Assembly: GCA_905373605.1 (NCBI GenBank)
Contig: CAJPTO010000053.1
Location: 1 to 14,948 of the forward strand
Direction: 5' to 3'
DNA: 14,948 nt
Source: an uncultured Prevotella sp.
GTDB taxonomy: Bacteria > Bacteroidota > Bacteroidia > Bacteroidales > Bacteroidaceae
Shown here: positions 7,043-14,948 of the stretch, one piece after another
Layout of the letters: the number at the start of each line of letters is the position of its first letter
Position numbering within the stretch: the first letter of the stretch is position 1
The notes under the pieces: model-generated
The model's database searches: none
Told to the model about the DNA's origin: nothing
What the model saw: only the letters and a program-made list of their open reading frames with translations
Position numbers and translations under genes: made by a program

Positions 7043-7073
7043 GAGGGATGTTTGCGAACATCCCTCTACTTGT
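7043..7073 (+). terminator. Intrinsic terminator after the Wza-like gene
   Basis: GAGGGATGTT (7043-7052) and AACATCCCTC (7057-7066) form a perfect 10-bp stem with the loop TGCG, followed by TACTTGT. The U tract is modest. The hairpin lies between the Wza-like stop and the PurF-like start and should separate the two units. Confidence 0.7.
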
Positions 7074-7106
7074 ATAAACAACTAAGGCAAAAAGAACAAG
7101 ATTTGG

Positions 7107-9002
7107 ATGGAACCATTGAAACATGAATGTGGCGTGGCCATGATCAGGCTGCTCAAACCGCTGCAATATTACCAACAGAAATACGGCACGTGGATGTACG
7201 GACTGAACAAGCTGTACCTGCTGATGGAGAAACAGCACAACCGCGGACAAGAAGCCGCGGGAATGTCGTGCGTGAAGCTGAAAACACACCCGGGAAACGA
7301 ATACATGTTCCGCGAAAGAGCAGAAGGCAGCAACGCCATCACACAGATTTTCGCTGCCGTGCAAAAGGGATTTGCCAAAGAAACACCCGAACACCTGGCC
7401 GATGCCTGCTACGCCGAACGCACATTGCCCTTCGCTGGTGAACTATACATGGGCCACTTGCGCTATTCGACAACGGGGAAAAGCGGCCTGTCGTATGTGC
7501 ATCCTTTCCTTCGCCGCAACAATTGGCGCGCAAAGAACCTCAGCTTATGCGGCAATTTCAACATGACCAACATCCACGAGATATTCAACCTGCTCACCCG
7601 GCAAGGCCAATGCCCACGCATTTACAGCGACAGCTACATCATGCTTGAGCTGATGGGGCACAGGTTGGACCGCGAAGTGGAACGCAACTTCGTAGAGGCT
7701 CAGGCGCAAGGACTTACAGATACCGACATCACCCATTACATCGAAGAAAATGTTAACGTGGCCAACGTGCTGCGAACCACCATGCCCCACTTCGACGGAG
7801 GCTACGTGGTGTGCGGCGTAACGGGAAGCGGAGAGATGTTTTCCATGCGCGACCCTTGGGGCATCCGTCCCGCATTCTATTACAAGAACGATGAAGTGGC
7901 CGTCGTTGCAAGCGAAAGACCGGTGCTGCAAACAACGTTTGCCATCGAATGCGACGAGGTTAAGGAGCTGGAACCAGGCACGGCACTCATCGTTAAGCGC
8001 AATGGCGACTGCCGCATCGAGCGCATCATGGAGCAAAGGGCAGACAGCCAGTGCTCGTTCGAGCGCATTTATTTCAGCCGCGGAAGCGATGCCGATATAT
8101 ATAAGGAACGCAAAAAGCTGGGCGAACAGCTTACCGACCACATTCTGCGCGCCGTGAATTACGATACGCGACACACCGTTCTCTCTTACATCCCCAACAC
8201 GGCCGAGGTGGCTTTCTACGGGATGGTAGACGGATTTAGGAGATATATGCGCCGACAGCAGGTGGAAGAGATACAGGCTTTGGGCCATGTGCCCTCGGCC
8301 GAAGAACTGGACAACATTCTGAGAAAGACGGTTAGGCTGGAGAAGGTGGCGTGGAAAGACATCAAGCTGCGCACATTCATCGCCGAAGGAAACTCGCGAA
8401 ACGACCTCGCCTCACACGTCTACGACATCACCTACGAGAGTATTCGCCCCGGCGAAGACAATCTGGTTATCATTGACGACAGCATCGTGCGCGGAACAAC
8501 GCTGCAAAAGAGCATACTTCGCATCCTGGACAGGCTGCATCCCAAGAAAATCATCGTGGTGAGCAGCGCACCACAGATACGTTACCCCGACTATTACGGC
8601 ATCGACATGCCAAGTCTGGAGGAATTTTGCGTGTTCCGTGCCACTATCGAGCTGCTTAAGGAGAAAAATTTGCACGCACTGATAAAGAAAACCTACGACG
8701 ACTGCCGACACGAGCTGAAAAAGCCAGCCGAAGAGATGCAAAACTGCGTGCGACAGATATACAAAGCCGTGACCGTTGACGAGATTAACCACAAGATTGT
8801 GGAGATGCTACGCCCCAAAGGGGTGAAAACACCCATCGAACTGGTGTTCCAGTCTATCGAAGGCTTGCGCAACGCCATCCCTTTGCACAAAGGCGACTGG
8901 TATTTCACGGGCCACTACCCCACTCCGGGCGGCATGCGGCTGTGCAATCAGGCCTTCGTGAATTACATAGAAAAGGTTTATCAAAACGAACAGAAATTCT
9001 AA
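7107..9002 (+). CDS. Long PurF-family amidophosphoribosyltransferase (class II glutamine amidotransferase plus PRTase)
   Basis: This 631-residue protein joins an N-terminal glutaminase (Ntn) domain to a phosphoribosyltransferase domain, the PurF architecture. PurF transfers ammonia from glutamine to PRPP, the first step of purine synthesis. The likely nucleophile Cys8 follows a short propeptide (MEPLKHE, then CGVAM). Arg119 lies in GHLRYSTTGKSG and RDPWGIRP is present. The PRPP-binding motif VIIDDSIVRGTTL is at 454-466. Two things differ from ordinary PurF. It is over 100 residues longer, with extra sequence between the domains and a long C-terminus. The usual HNGNLTN of the oxyanion hole reads LCGNFNMTN (Cys148 where Asn is expected). 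I recall a long PurF paralogue in other Bacteroidetes, but its exact reaction is not certain. Only 5 bases separate it from carA, so it is very likely cotranscribed with carAB. No clear TAnnTTTG promoter is seen in the 80 bases upstream. Confidence 0.85.
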   Translation: MEPLKHECGVAMIRLLKPLQYYQQKYGTWMYGLNKLYLLMEKQHNRGQEAAGMSCVKLKTHPGNEYMFRERAEGSNAITQIFAAVQKGFAKETPEHLADACYAERTLPFAGELYMGHLRYSTTGKSGLSYVHPFLRRNNWRAKNLSLCGNFNMTNIHEIFNLLTRQGQCPRIYSDSYIMLELMGHRLDREVERNFVEAQAQGLTDTDITHYIEENVNVANVLRTTMPHFDGGYVVCGVTGSGEMFSMRDPWGIRPAFYYKNDEVAVVASERPVLQTTFAIECDEVKELEPGTALIVKRNGDCRIERIMEQRADSQCSFERIYFSRGSDADIYKERKKLGEQLTDHILRAVNYDTRHTVLSYIPNTAEVAFYGMVDGFRRYMRRQQVEEIQALGHVPSAEELDNILRKTVRLEKVAWKDIKLRTFIAEGNSRNDLASHVYDITYESIRPGEDNLVIIDDSIVRGTTLQKSILRILDRLHPKKIIVVSSAPQIRYPDYYGIDMPSLEEFCVFRATIELLKEKNLHALIKKTYDDCRHELKKPAEEMQNCVRQIYKAVTVDEINHKIVEMLRPKGVKTPIELVFQSIEGLRNAIPLHKGDWYFTGHYPTPGGMRLCNQAFVNYIEKVYQNEQKF

Positions 9003-9007
9003 ACATA

Positions 9008-10087
9008 ATGAGAAACGTAACATTAGTGCTGCAAGACGGCACCAAGTTTCATGGCAAGTCGTTTGGATACGATGCGCCCGTGGCTGGAGAAGTGGTGTTC
9101 AACACGGCCATGATGGGCTATCCAGAGAGCCTTACCGACCCCTCTTATGCAGGTCAGCTCGTCGCTCTTACCTTTCCTTTGGTGGGTAACTATGGCGTTC
9201 CGCCCTTCACTTTCGGCCCAGAGGGACTTCCCATCTACATGGAAAGCGACCATATACACGCCTCGGCCATCATCGTTAGCGACTATAGCGAGCAATACAG
9301 CCACTGGAACGCCAGCGAAAGCTTGGCACAATGGCTGAAACGTGAGCACATTCCCGGCATAACTGGCGTTGACACGCGCGAACTCACCAAGGTGTTGCGC
9401 GAACATGGCGTGATGATGGGACAGATAATCTTCGACGACGACCCCACCAACATTCCCGAAGCACAATATGAAGGCGTGAACTTTGTTGACCGCGTTAGCT
9501 GCAAAGACATTATCCGTTACAATGAAGGGGCAGGCAAACGCGTGGTGTTGGTAGACTGTGGCGTGAAGGCTAACATCATCCGCAACCTCATTGAGCGCGG
9601 ACTTGAAGTGGTGCGCGTGCCTTGGAACTACGATTATACGGGCATGGATTTCGATGGACTGTTCCTCGGCAATGGCCCTGGCGACCCCGACTTGTGCCAA
9701 GACGCGGTGAACATACTACGAAAACAGATGGACAAGAGCCGCAAACCCATCTGCGGAATTTGCATGGGAAACCAGCTCATGGCTAAGGCTGGCGGTGCCA
9801 GCATCTACAAACTGAAGTACGGACACCGCTCACACAACCAGCCTGTGCGCATGGTTGGCACCGAGAAATGTTATGTTACGAGCCAAAACCACGGCTATGC
9901 CGTAGACGCGTCAACGCTGGACAAAGACTGGAGCGAGCTGTTTGTGAACATGAACGACGGCAGCAACGAGGGTGTTCAGCACAACACCAACCCTTGGTTC
10001 ACTTCGCAATTCCACCCCGAAGCTTGCTCTGGGCCTGTCGACACGCTGTTTATGTTCGACCGCTTCGTGGAAAAACTCACCCTTTAA
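9008..10087 (+). CDS. carA: Carbamoyl-phosphate synthase small (glutaminase) subunit
   Basis: CarA (359 residues) hydrolyses glutamine and passes ammonia through a tunnel to CarB. The N-terminal CPSase domain covers about 1-140 (LVLQDGTKFHGKSFG; AGEVVFNTAMMGYPESLTDP; GVDTRELTKVLREHG). The C-terminal class I glutaminase covers about 170-359, with nucleophile Cys252 in GICMGNQL and His336/Glu338 in FHPEACSGP. GICMGNQL has Asn where many members have His (GICLGHQL). Start ATG 9008 gives the normal N-terminus; the frame is open further upstream only because it overlaps the end of the previous gene. The length is at the short end of the normal range. Several motifs (NDGSNEG, SQNHGYAV) match the eukaryotic CAD glutaminase better than E. 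coli CarA, from memory. carB starts 12 bases downstream. Confidence 0.96.
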   Translation: MRNVTLVLQDGTKFHGKSFGYDAPVAGEVVFNTAMMGYPESLTDPSYAGQLVALTFPLVGNYGVPPFTFGPEGLPIYMESDHIHASAIIVSDYSEQYSHWNASESLAQWLKREHIPGITGVDTRELTKVLREHGVMMGQIIFDDDPTNIPEAQYEGVNFVDRVSCKDIIRYNEGAGKRVVLVDCGVKANIIRNLIERGLEVVRVPWNYDYTGMDFDGLFLGNGPGDPDLCQDAVNILRKQMDKSRKPICGICMGNQLMAKAGGASIYKLKYGHRSHNQPVRMVGTEKCYVTSQNHGYAVDASTLDKDWSELFVNMNDGSNEGVQHNTNPWFTSQFHPEACSGPVDTLFMFDRFVEKLTL

Positions 10088-10099
10088 CCCCCCTAGAAA

Positions 10100-13000
10100 A
10101 TGAAAGACGAAAGCATAAAGAAAGTGTTGCTGCTGGGTTCCGGCGCATTGAAGATTGGCGAAGCGGGTGAATTCGACTATTCTGGCTCGCAAGCCCTTAA
10201 AGCCCTGCGCGAAGAAGGCGTGCAAACGGTGCTTATCAACCCCAACATCGCCACGGTACAGACTTCGGAAGGCGTGGCCGACCAAATATATTTTCTCCCC
10301 GTTCAGCCTTATTTCGTTGAACGCGTGATTGAAAAAGAACGCCCAGACGGTATCCTTCTGGCCTTTGGCGGACAAACAGCGCTCAATTGTGGCGTGGAAT
10401 TGTACCAAAGCGGCGTGCTGGAGAAGTATGGCGTTAAGGTGCTTGGCACCCCCGTACAGGCCATCATGGACACAGAAGACCGCGAATTGTTTGTTGAAAA
10501 GCTCAACGAGATAGACGTTAAGACGATAAAGAGCGAGGCTTGCGCCACCATTGAGCAGGCTCGCCGCGCAGCTGCAAGCCTGGGTTATCCCGTTATCTTG
10601 CGCGCCGCATACGCGCTTGGCGGTCTTGGCAGTGGCTTTTGCGACAACGAAGACGAACTGAACAAACTGGCCGAAAAGGCTTTCTCGTTCTCGCCGCAAG
10701 TGCTTGTAGAGAAAAGTCTTAAGGGATGGAAGGAGATTGAGTACGAAGTGGTGCGCGACCGCTACGACAATTGCATCACCGTTTGTAACATGGAGAACTT
10801 CGACCCGCTGGGAATACACACGGGCGAAAGCATCGTTGTGGCCCCATCACAAACGCTTAGCAACAGCGAATACCACAAACTTCGCGCACTGTCCATCAAA
10901 ATTATCCGCCACATCGGCATTGTAGGCGAATGTAACGTGCAATATGCCTTCGACCCAAAGAGCGAAGACTATCGCGTTATCGAGGTTAACGCACGCTTGA
11001 GCCGCTCTTCGGCCCTCGCTTCTAAGGCAACGGGCTATCCCTTGGCTTTCGTAGCAGCCAAATTGGGCATGGGATATGGCCTTTTCGAACTGAAAAACTC
11101 GGTGACGAAAACCACAAGCGCCTTCTTCGAGCCTGCATTAGACTACGTTGTGTGCAAAATACCACGCTGGGACTTGAGTAAGTTTCGCGGAGTAGACAAG
11201 GAATTGGGCTCTTCGATGAAGTCGGTGGGCGAGGTTATGGCCATCGGGCGAAACTTTGAAGAGGCCATACAAAAGGGTTTGCGCATGATTGGCCAAGGCA
11301 TGCACGGGTTTGTGGAGAACAAGGAGCTGAAGATAGACGACATCGACGCTGCACTGCGCGAGCCTACCGACAAACGCGTGTTCATTATCTCGAAAGCCAT
11401 GCACAAAGGCTACACAATCGACCAGATACACGAACTGACAAAGATTGACAAATGGTTCTTAGAGAAACTCAGACACATCATCGACATCGATGAAACCTTG
11501 CAACGGTGCACCAGTGTGAACGTATTGGACAAGGAATTGCTGCGAACCGCCAAGGTTTATGGCTTCACCGACTTCCAGATTGCGCGTGCCGTGGGGCTTG
11601 AACAAGAGATGGGCAACATGCACAAGGCCGCTTTGGTGGTGCGAAACCTGCGAAAAACCTACGGCATCCTGCCCGTAGTGAAGCAGATTGACACGCTTGC
11701 GGCCGAATATCCCGCACAAACCAACTACCTTTACCTCACTTATTCGGGCGTGGCCAGCGATGTAAGGTTCGACAACGACCGCCGTTCCATCGTCGTGCTT
11801 GGCTCGGGTGCCTATCGTATTGGCTCTTCTGTGGAGTTCGACTGGTGCGGTGTGCAGGCCCTAAACACCATTCGCCGCGAAGGATACCGCTCGGTGATGA
11901 TTAACTATAACCCCGAAACGGTGTCTACCGACTACGACATGTGCGACCGCTTGTACTTCGATGAGCTGACATTCGAACGTGTGATGGACGTTATCGACCT
12001 AGAAACGCCCAATGGTGTTATCGTGTCTACTGGTGGACAGATACCCAATAACCTGGCCATGAAGCTCGATGAACAGCATGTACCCATTCTGGGAACGTCG
12101 GCAAACGACATCGACAACGCCGAAGACCGCGCCAAATTCTCGTCGATGCTCACCCGAAACGGCATCAACCAACCCGAATGGAGCGCGCTGACATCAATGG
12201 ATAAAATTAACGAGTTTATCGACCGCGTGGGCTTCCCCGTGCTGGTTCGACCATCATACGTGCTTTCGGGCGCAGCGATGAACGTGTGTTCGAACCGCGA
12301 AGAGTTGGAACGATTCTTGCAATTGGCCGCCAATGTGAGCGAAGACCACCCCGTGGTGGTGAGTCGTTTCATCGAACATGCCAAGGAAATAGAGATGGAC
12401 GCCGTGGCCAAAGACGGCGAAATATTGGCCTATGCCATCAGCGAACACATCGAGTTTGCCGGTGTTCACTCGGGCGATGCCACCATTCAGTTCCCACCAC
12501 AAAAGGTTTATGTGGAAACGGTGCGCCGAATAAAGCGCGTCAGCAGGCAAATAGCCAAAGAATTGCACATCTCGGGGCCGTTCAACATCCAGTTTATGGC
12601 GCGCGACAACGACCTGCTTGTCATCGAATGTAACCTGCGTGCCTCGCGTTCGTTCCCCTTTGTGAGCAAGGTTTTGAAGCTGAACCTCATCGACTTGGCC
12701 ACGCGCGTGATGCTAGGCCTGCCTGTTGAGAAGCCCAACAAGAACCTTTTCGACCTCGATTACGTGGGCATCAAGGCCTCGCAGTTCTCTTTTAACCGCC
12801 TACAAAAGGCCGATCCCGTGCTAGGTGTCGACATGGCATCCACTGGAGAGGTGGGTTGTCTGGGCGACGACACCAATTCGGCACTCTTAACCAGCATGCT
12901 TTCGGTGGGTCATCGCATCCCGAAGAAAACCGTTTTGCTCTCAACAGGCGGCGGTAAGCAAAAAGCCGAGATGCTGGATGCCGCCAAACGATTGGTTAAC

Positions 13001-13330
13001 AACGGCTACGAGCTGTACGCCACCAGTGGCACATCGCGTTTCCTTACCGAGAACGGCATCGCCAACACCACCGTGTATTGGCCCAACGATGAGGGAATGG
13101 AGCCCAAAGTGCTCGATGTGCTGCACGAAAAGAAGATAGACATGGTGGTGAACATACCCAAAGACCTCACCCCACGCGAGCTTACCAACGGCTATAGCAT
13201 TCGCCGGGCAGCCATAGACCTCAACATTCCGCTCATCACCAACACACGCCTTGCCAGTGCTTTCATCACTGCCTTCACCACCATGCGCGTTGAAGACATC
13301 GAAATCAAGGCGTGGTCGGAGTACAAATAA
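10100..13330 (+). CDS. carB: Carbamoyl-phosphate synthase large subunit
   Basis: CarB (1076 residues, the usual length) makes carbamoyl phosphate from bicarbonate, ammonia and two ATP, feeding pyrimidine and arginine synthesis. It has two homologous halves, each with a pre-ATP-grasp and an ATP-grasp domain. The first opens with LGSGALKIGEAGEFDYSGSQ. The second opens near residue 567 with GSGAYRIGSSVEFDWCG and holds PETVSTDYDMCDRLYFDE at about 605-622. A methylglyoxal-synthase-like allosteric domain fills about 940-1076 (LYATSGTSRFLTENG). Motifs at 206-220 (SLKGWKEIEYEVVRD) and LSRSSALASKATGYP are intact. Several stretches follow the eukaryotic CAD version (GEAGEFDYSGSQ, NPNIATVQTS, SSVEFDW) where E. 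coli differs. It is the last gene of the purF-like/carA/carB cluster and is followed by a hairpin. Confidence 0.97.
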   Translation: MKDESIKKVLLLGSGALKIGEAGEFDYSGSQALKALREEGVQTVLINPNIATVQTSEGVADQIYFLPVQPYFVERVIEKERPDGILLAFGGQTALNCGVELYQSGVLEKYGVKVLGTPVQAIMDTEDRELFVEKLNEIDVKTIKSEACATIEQARRAAASLGYPVILRAAYALGGLGSGFCDNEDELNKLAEKAFSFSPQVLVEKSLKGWKEIEYEVVRDRYDNCITVCNMENFDPLGIHTGESIVVAPSQTLSNSEYHKLRALSIKIIRHIGIVGECNVQYAFDPKSEDYRVIEVNARLSRSSALASKATGYPLAFVAAKLGMGYGLFELKNSVTKTTSAFFEPALDYVVCKIPRWDLSKFRGVDKELGSSMKSVGEVMAIGRNFEEAIQKGLRMIGQGMHGFVENKELKIDDIDAALREPTDKRVFIISKAMHKGYTIDQIHELTKIDKWFLEKLRHIIDIDETLQRCTSVNVLDKELLRTAKVYGFTDFQIARAVGLEQEMGNMHKAALVVRNLRKTYGILPVVKQIDTLAAEYPAQTNYLYLTYSGVASDVRFDNDRRSIVVLGSGAYRIGSSVEFDWCGVQALNTIRREGYRSVMINYNPETVSTDYDMCDRLYFDELTFERVMDVIDLETPNGVIVSTGGQIPNNLAMKLDEQHVPILGTSANDIDNAEDRAKFSSMLTRNGINQPEWSALTSMDKINEFIDRVGFPVLVRPSYVLSGAAMNVCSNREELERFLQLAANVSEDHPVVVSRFIEHAKEIEMDAVAKDGEILAYAISEHIEFAGVHSGDATIQFPPQKVYVETVRRIKRVSRQIAKELHISGPFNIQFMARDNDLLVIECNLRASRSFPFVSKVLKLNLIDLATRVMLGLPVEKPNKNLFDLDYVGIKASQFSFNRLQKADPVLGVDMASTGEVGCLGDDTNSALLTSMLSVGHRIPKKTVLLSTGGGKQKAEMLDAAKRLVNNGYELYATSGTSRFLTENGIANTTVYWPNDEGMEPKVLDVLHEKKIDMVVNIPKDLTPRELTNGYSIRRAAIDLNIPLITNTRLASAFITAFTTMRVEDIEIKAWSEYK

Positions 13331-13356
13331 GGTGGAGTTGGTGAGGTTAGGAGGCT

Positions 13357-13388
13357 ATGAGCGAGTGAGTTTGTGAGCCTGTGAGTTT
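13357..13388. repeat. Four tandem 8-bp units (GTGAGTTT-like)
   Basis: ATGAGCGA, GTGAGTTT, GTGAGCCT and GTGAGTTT follow one another without gaps just after carB. A complementary AAACTCAC lies at 13420-13427, and another GTGAGTTT lies at 13512-13519 beside the hairpin. Pairing of 13381-13388 with 13420-13427 is possible. Confidence 0.6.
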
Positions 13389-13475
13389 TTCATTTAGCAA
13401 CATAAACCAACACAATTATAAACTCACAACTTAACGAGAGCTAAACTCAATAACGCAAACACTCAAACCATTACA

Positions 13476-13519
13476 CACGAGGAGCTACGAGAAACCATGT
13501 CGTAGCTCCTCGTGAGTTT
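13476..13519 (+). terminator. Hairpin downstream of carB, probable operon terminator
   Basis: CACGAGGAGCTACGA (13476-13490) and its exact reverse complement (13500-13514) form a perfect 15-bp stem with a 9-base loop, followed by AGTTTAA. The U tract is weak, so efficiency is uncertain. It lies 146 bases after the carB stop. A bidirectional role is unlikely because the next gene is on the same strand. Confidence 0.65.
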
Positions 13520-13842
13520 AATACAGGCTCTAAATTATGATGTGTTGATTATAGCTTGCTATAAAGCTGTGACCGGGGAAATGAATACTAGAACAAGATG
13601 CCGAAACATTTATTAACTAAATAAAAAAGAAAAAACACTTGCAGGTTTAAAGATTTTTCCCTAATATTGCAGCACGGTACAGCCCATGTAATATCAATTG
13701 TTGACTTCGCGAGCCGACAAATTACTAACCACAGTTATTTCAAGACTAATAGATGTACGAATAGCGTACCTATCTTTTGACAGACAGGCGCTTCGTTTAC
13801 TATAGGTATAAATCAAATACTAACTAATAAAATTTTTAAACT
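13520..13842. other. A+T-rich intergenic region and probable 5' leader of the next gene
   Basis: No gene is visible. A dyad TTATAGC-TT-GCTATAA lies at 13549-13564. A hairpin GTACG/CGTAC (13755-13769), extended by AGAT across a bulge, lies in the probable leader. The base composition shifts here from the carAB type to clearly more A+T. Confidence 0.5.
13638..13669 (+). promoter_or_regulatory. Possible promoter of the right-end gene
   Basis: CTTG (13638-13641), 20 bases, then TAATATTG followed by C (13662-13669) resembles the Bacteroidetes TTTG/TAnnTTTG pair with one mismatch in each box. It would give a leader of about 165 bases before ATG 13843. Confidence 0.45.
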
Positions 13843-14948
13843 ATGTTATCCACAGAACATCAAATCACATTGAGGGGATATAGCCTATTCCGCGATCTAA
13901 CCGACAGAAGAAGATACTATTACCTGCCTAAAAGCAAAGTAAACATTGCCAACAACGGGAAGAAGATGAACTTTGCCGCTTTTGTTAGTTCTAAAATTAA
14001 GGAGGTAAAGGAAGCTACACTTAACACTTCAGACCTTACCAGCGGGTATTTGACAATGGAGGTTGAACTGGATTTCCCAAGCGATAATGACTTAAAGGAA
14101 ATGCGGAAAGAATTGCCAACTGCCATTGACGAACTAATTGAAAAGAAAAAGCAGAATGGTGAAATTGTTTCCCCCGAAGACGAAATAAGCATAACGGAAA
14201 AAGACTTCGTACTAACACCTGTTTCCTTCAAAGACGGAGAAGTGAAGTTGTTTATCCTTGGAGAAGATGGAACCTCAGAGAAATCACTTGCCAAGGTTAA
14301 AATTGTTGGTTCCCAAAAGCCTTCACTATACGACAAAGAGAATGCGGTGTTCTCTATGCGTTTGGGTGCAACTGAAACCGAAATAATGTACAACTTGCTT
14401 ACACAAGGAGGAAAAGGGCAGAAGCCCAATGAAAGTTCAAGCTTCATCAATTCTCAACTCGCCGTTATGTACGACTTAACCTTTAAAGGCATCGAACCAG
14501 CCCATTACGTCAAGATTACCGTCGACTTTAATGCAACAGAAGATTTCTGGAACCATCACTTTGAGTTTGATGGCGATTTCAAATATGGGAAAAAGAACAA
14601 TCAACCAACAACAGGTAAAGACAACTATAACATTTCGGTTGTTGCTGCAGTTGACGTAGATGCCATGTTTAGGGAACTTATCAACAAGGGAGCTATCGTT
14701 GTTCAACAGATTGACTACAGCGGCGAGAATGCGGGAGCGCCCTTAAATGCAACAGACCCATCGGCCATTGAGCTAGTAAAAAAACTGCTTAGCAATGAAT
14801 TTTTCACTCCAACACCACTGCCAAATGAAAACTACAGTGCGCTCGATAGACTAGGAAAGGTTGCTGCTGATGGAATACAAAAGCCCGACAAGGACAAACC
14901 GGAGGGAGAAAAAGCAGAAGAACAGGAAACTAACGAACAACAAACTGG
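13843..14948 (+). CDS. Large protein of unknown function, 3' end outside window
   Basis: An open frame runs from ATG 13843 to the window edge (368 full codons). I do not recognise a named family. There is no signal peptide or membrane segment, so a cytoplasmic product or one with a non-Sec export route is likely. Visible features are an N-terminal RYYYLPKSKVNIA segment at about 24-36 and an alternating beta-like pattern. GSQKPSLYDKENAVFSMRLG starts near residue 156. LAVMYDLTFKGIEPAHYVKI starts at residue 206. A Lys/Glu/Gln-rich low-complexity tail occupies about 345-368. The pairing of a YYLP motif near the N-terminus with a later YDLTF-G--PA-YVKI motif reminds me of large uncharacterised proteins in other bacteria, but I cannot name them. 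Codon use is more A+T-rich than carB (a hand-counted 60-base line gave 25 G/C against 30). Low G+C and an upstream composition break could mean transfer. Confidence 0.8.
   Translation, partial: MLSTEHQITLRGYSLFRDLTDRRRYYYLPKSKVNIANNGKKMNFAAFVSSKIKEVKEATLNTSDLTSGYLTMEVELDFPSDNDLKEMRKELPTAIDELIEKKKQNGEIVSPEDEISITEKDFVLTPVSFKDGEVKLFILGEDGTSEKSLAKVKIVGSQKPSLYDKENAVFSMRLGATETEIMYNLLTQGGKGQKPNESSSFINSQLAVMYDLTFKGIEPAHYVKITVDFNATEDFWNHHFEFDGDFKYGKKNNQPTTGKDNYNISVVAAVDVDAMFRELINKGAIVVQQIDYSGENAGAPLNATDPSAIELVKKLLSNEFFTPTPLPNENYSALDRLGKVAADGIQKPDKDKPEGEKAEEQETNEQQT

Noticed and set aside
9911..10819. A 302-codon minus-strand frame opposite carA/carB, and similar long frames opposite the PurF-like gene
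   Set aside because: They are antisense shadows of strongly conserved genes and lack family-like sequence or start signals.
13920..14450. 176-codon minus-strand frame opposite the right-end gene
   Set aside because: The plus-strand frame is longer, stays open to the window edge, starts cleanly at ATG 13843 and has natural protein composition. The minus frame is Ser/Phe-rich, as expected of an antisense shadow.

Overview
The window looks like a chromosomal segment of a Bacteroidales bacterium, most likely Prevotellaceae. The reasons are a SusC/RagA-type TonB-dependent receptor with its FecR anti-sigma factor and ECF sigma factor, an HU-related DNA-binding protein of the type common in Bacteroidetes, and promoters of the Bacteroidetes form (TTTG, about 19-20 bases, TAnnTTTG). 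The genus call is inference; no rRNA gene is present to settle it.

Left part, minus strand (1-4851). Reading 5'->3' on the minus strand: an HU-related DNA-binding protein (4851-4246), an ECF sigma factor (4151-3641), a FecR anti-sigma factor (3528-2509), a strong intrinsic terminator, then a large SusC-type receptor with an N-terminal STN signalling domain (2301 to beyond base 1). This is the standard layout of a trans-envelope signalling unit. Two of its three parts carry single-nucleotide lesions. The sigma gene has one extra base after codon 24, and the receptor has an amber codon at 1405-1407 where the family has Trp in the EPLWVVDG motif. Reading is open and family-like on both sides of each lesion. 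Only the anti-sigma gene looks intact.

Middle (4852-6232): about 1.4 kb without a convincing protein gene, but with much structure. It holds a 20-bp-period direct repeat in front of the HU gene, a 22-bp tandem array closed by an inverted half-copy, and a candidate minus-strand non-coding RNA of about 360 nt with a -7-like box and a clear intrinsic terminator. A textbook Bacteroidetes promoter then drives a lone Wza-like outer-membrane polysaccharide-export lipoprotein (6233-7027), which ends at a perfect hairpin.

Right part, plus strand (7107-13330): a tight three-gene cluster with gaps of 5 and 12 bases. It encodes a long, divergent PurF-family amidophosphoribosyltransferase, CarA and CarB. 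CarA and CarB together make carbamoyl phosphate for pyrimidine and arginine synthesis. In motifs recalled from memory both look more like the fused eukaryotic CAD protein than like E. coli CarAB. A perfect 15-bp hairpin lies downstream.

Right end (13843-14948): the start of a large, more A+T-rich protein, cut by the window edge, that I cannot name. It lacks a signal peptide and ends in view with a charged low-complexity stretch.
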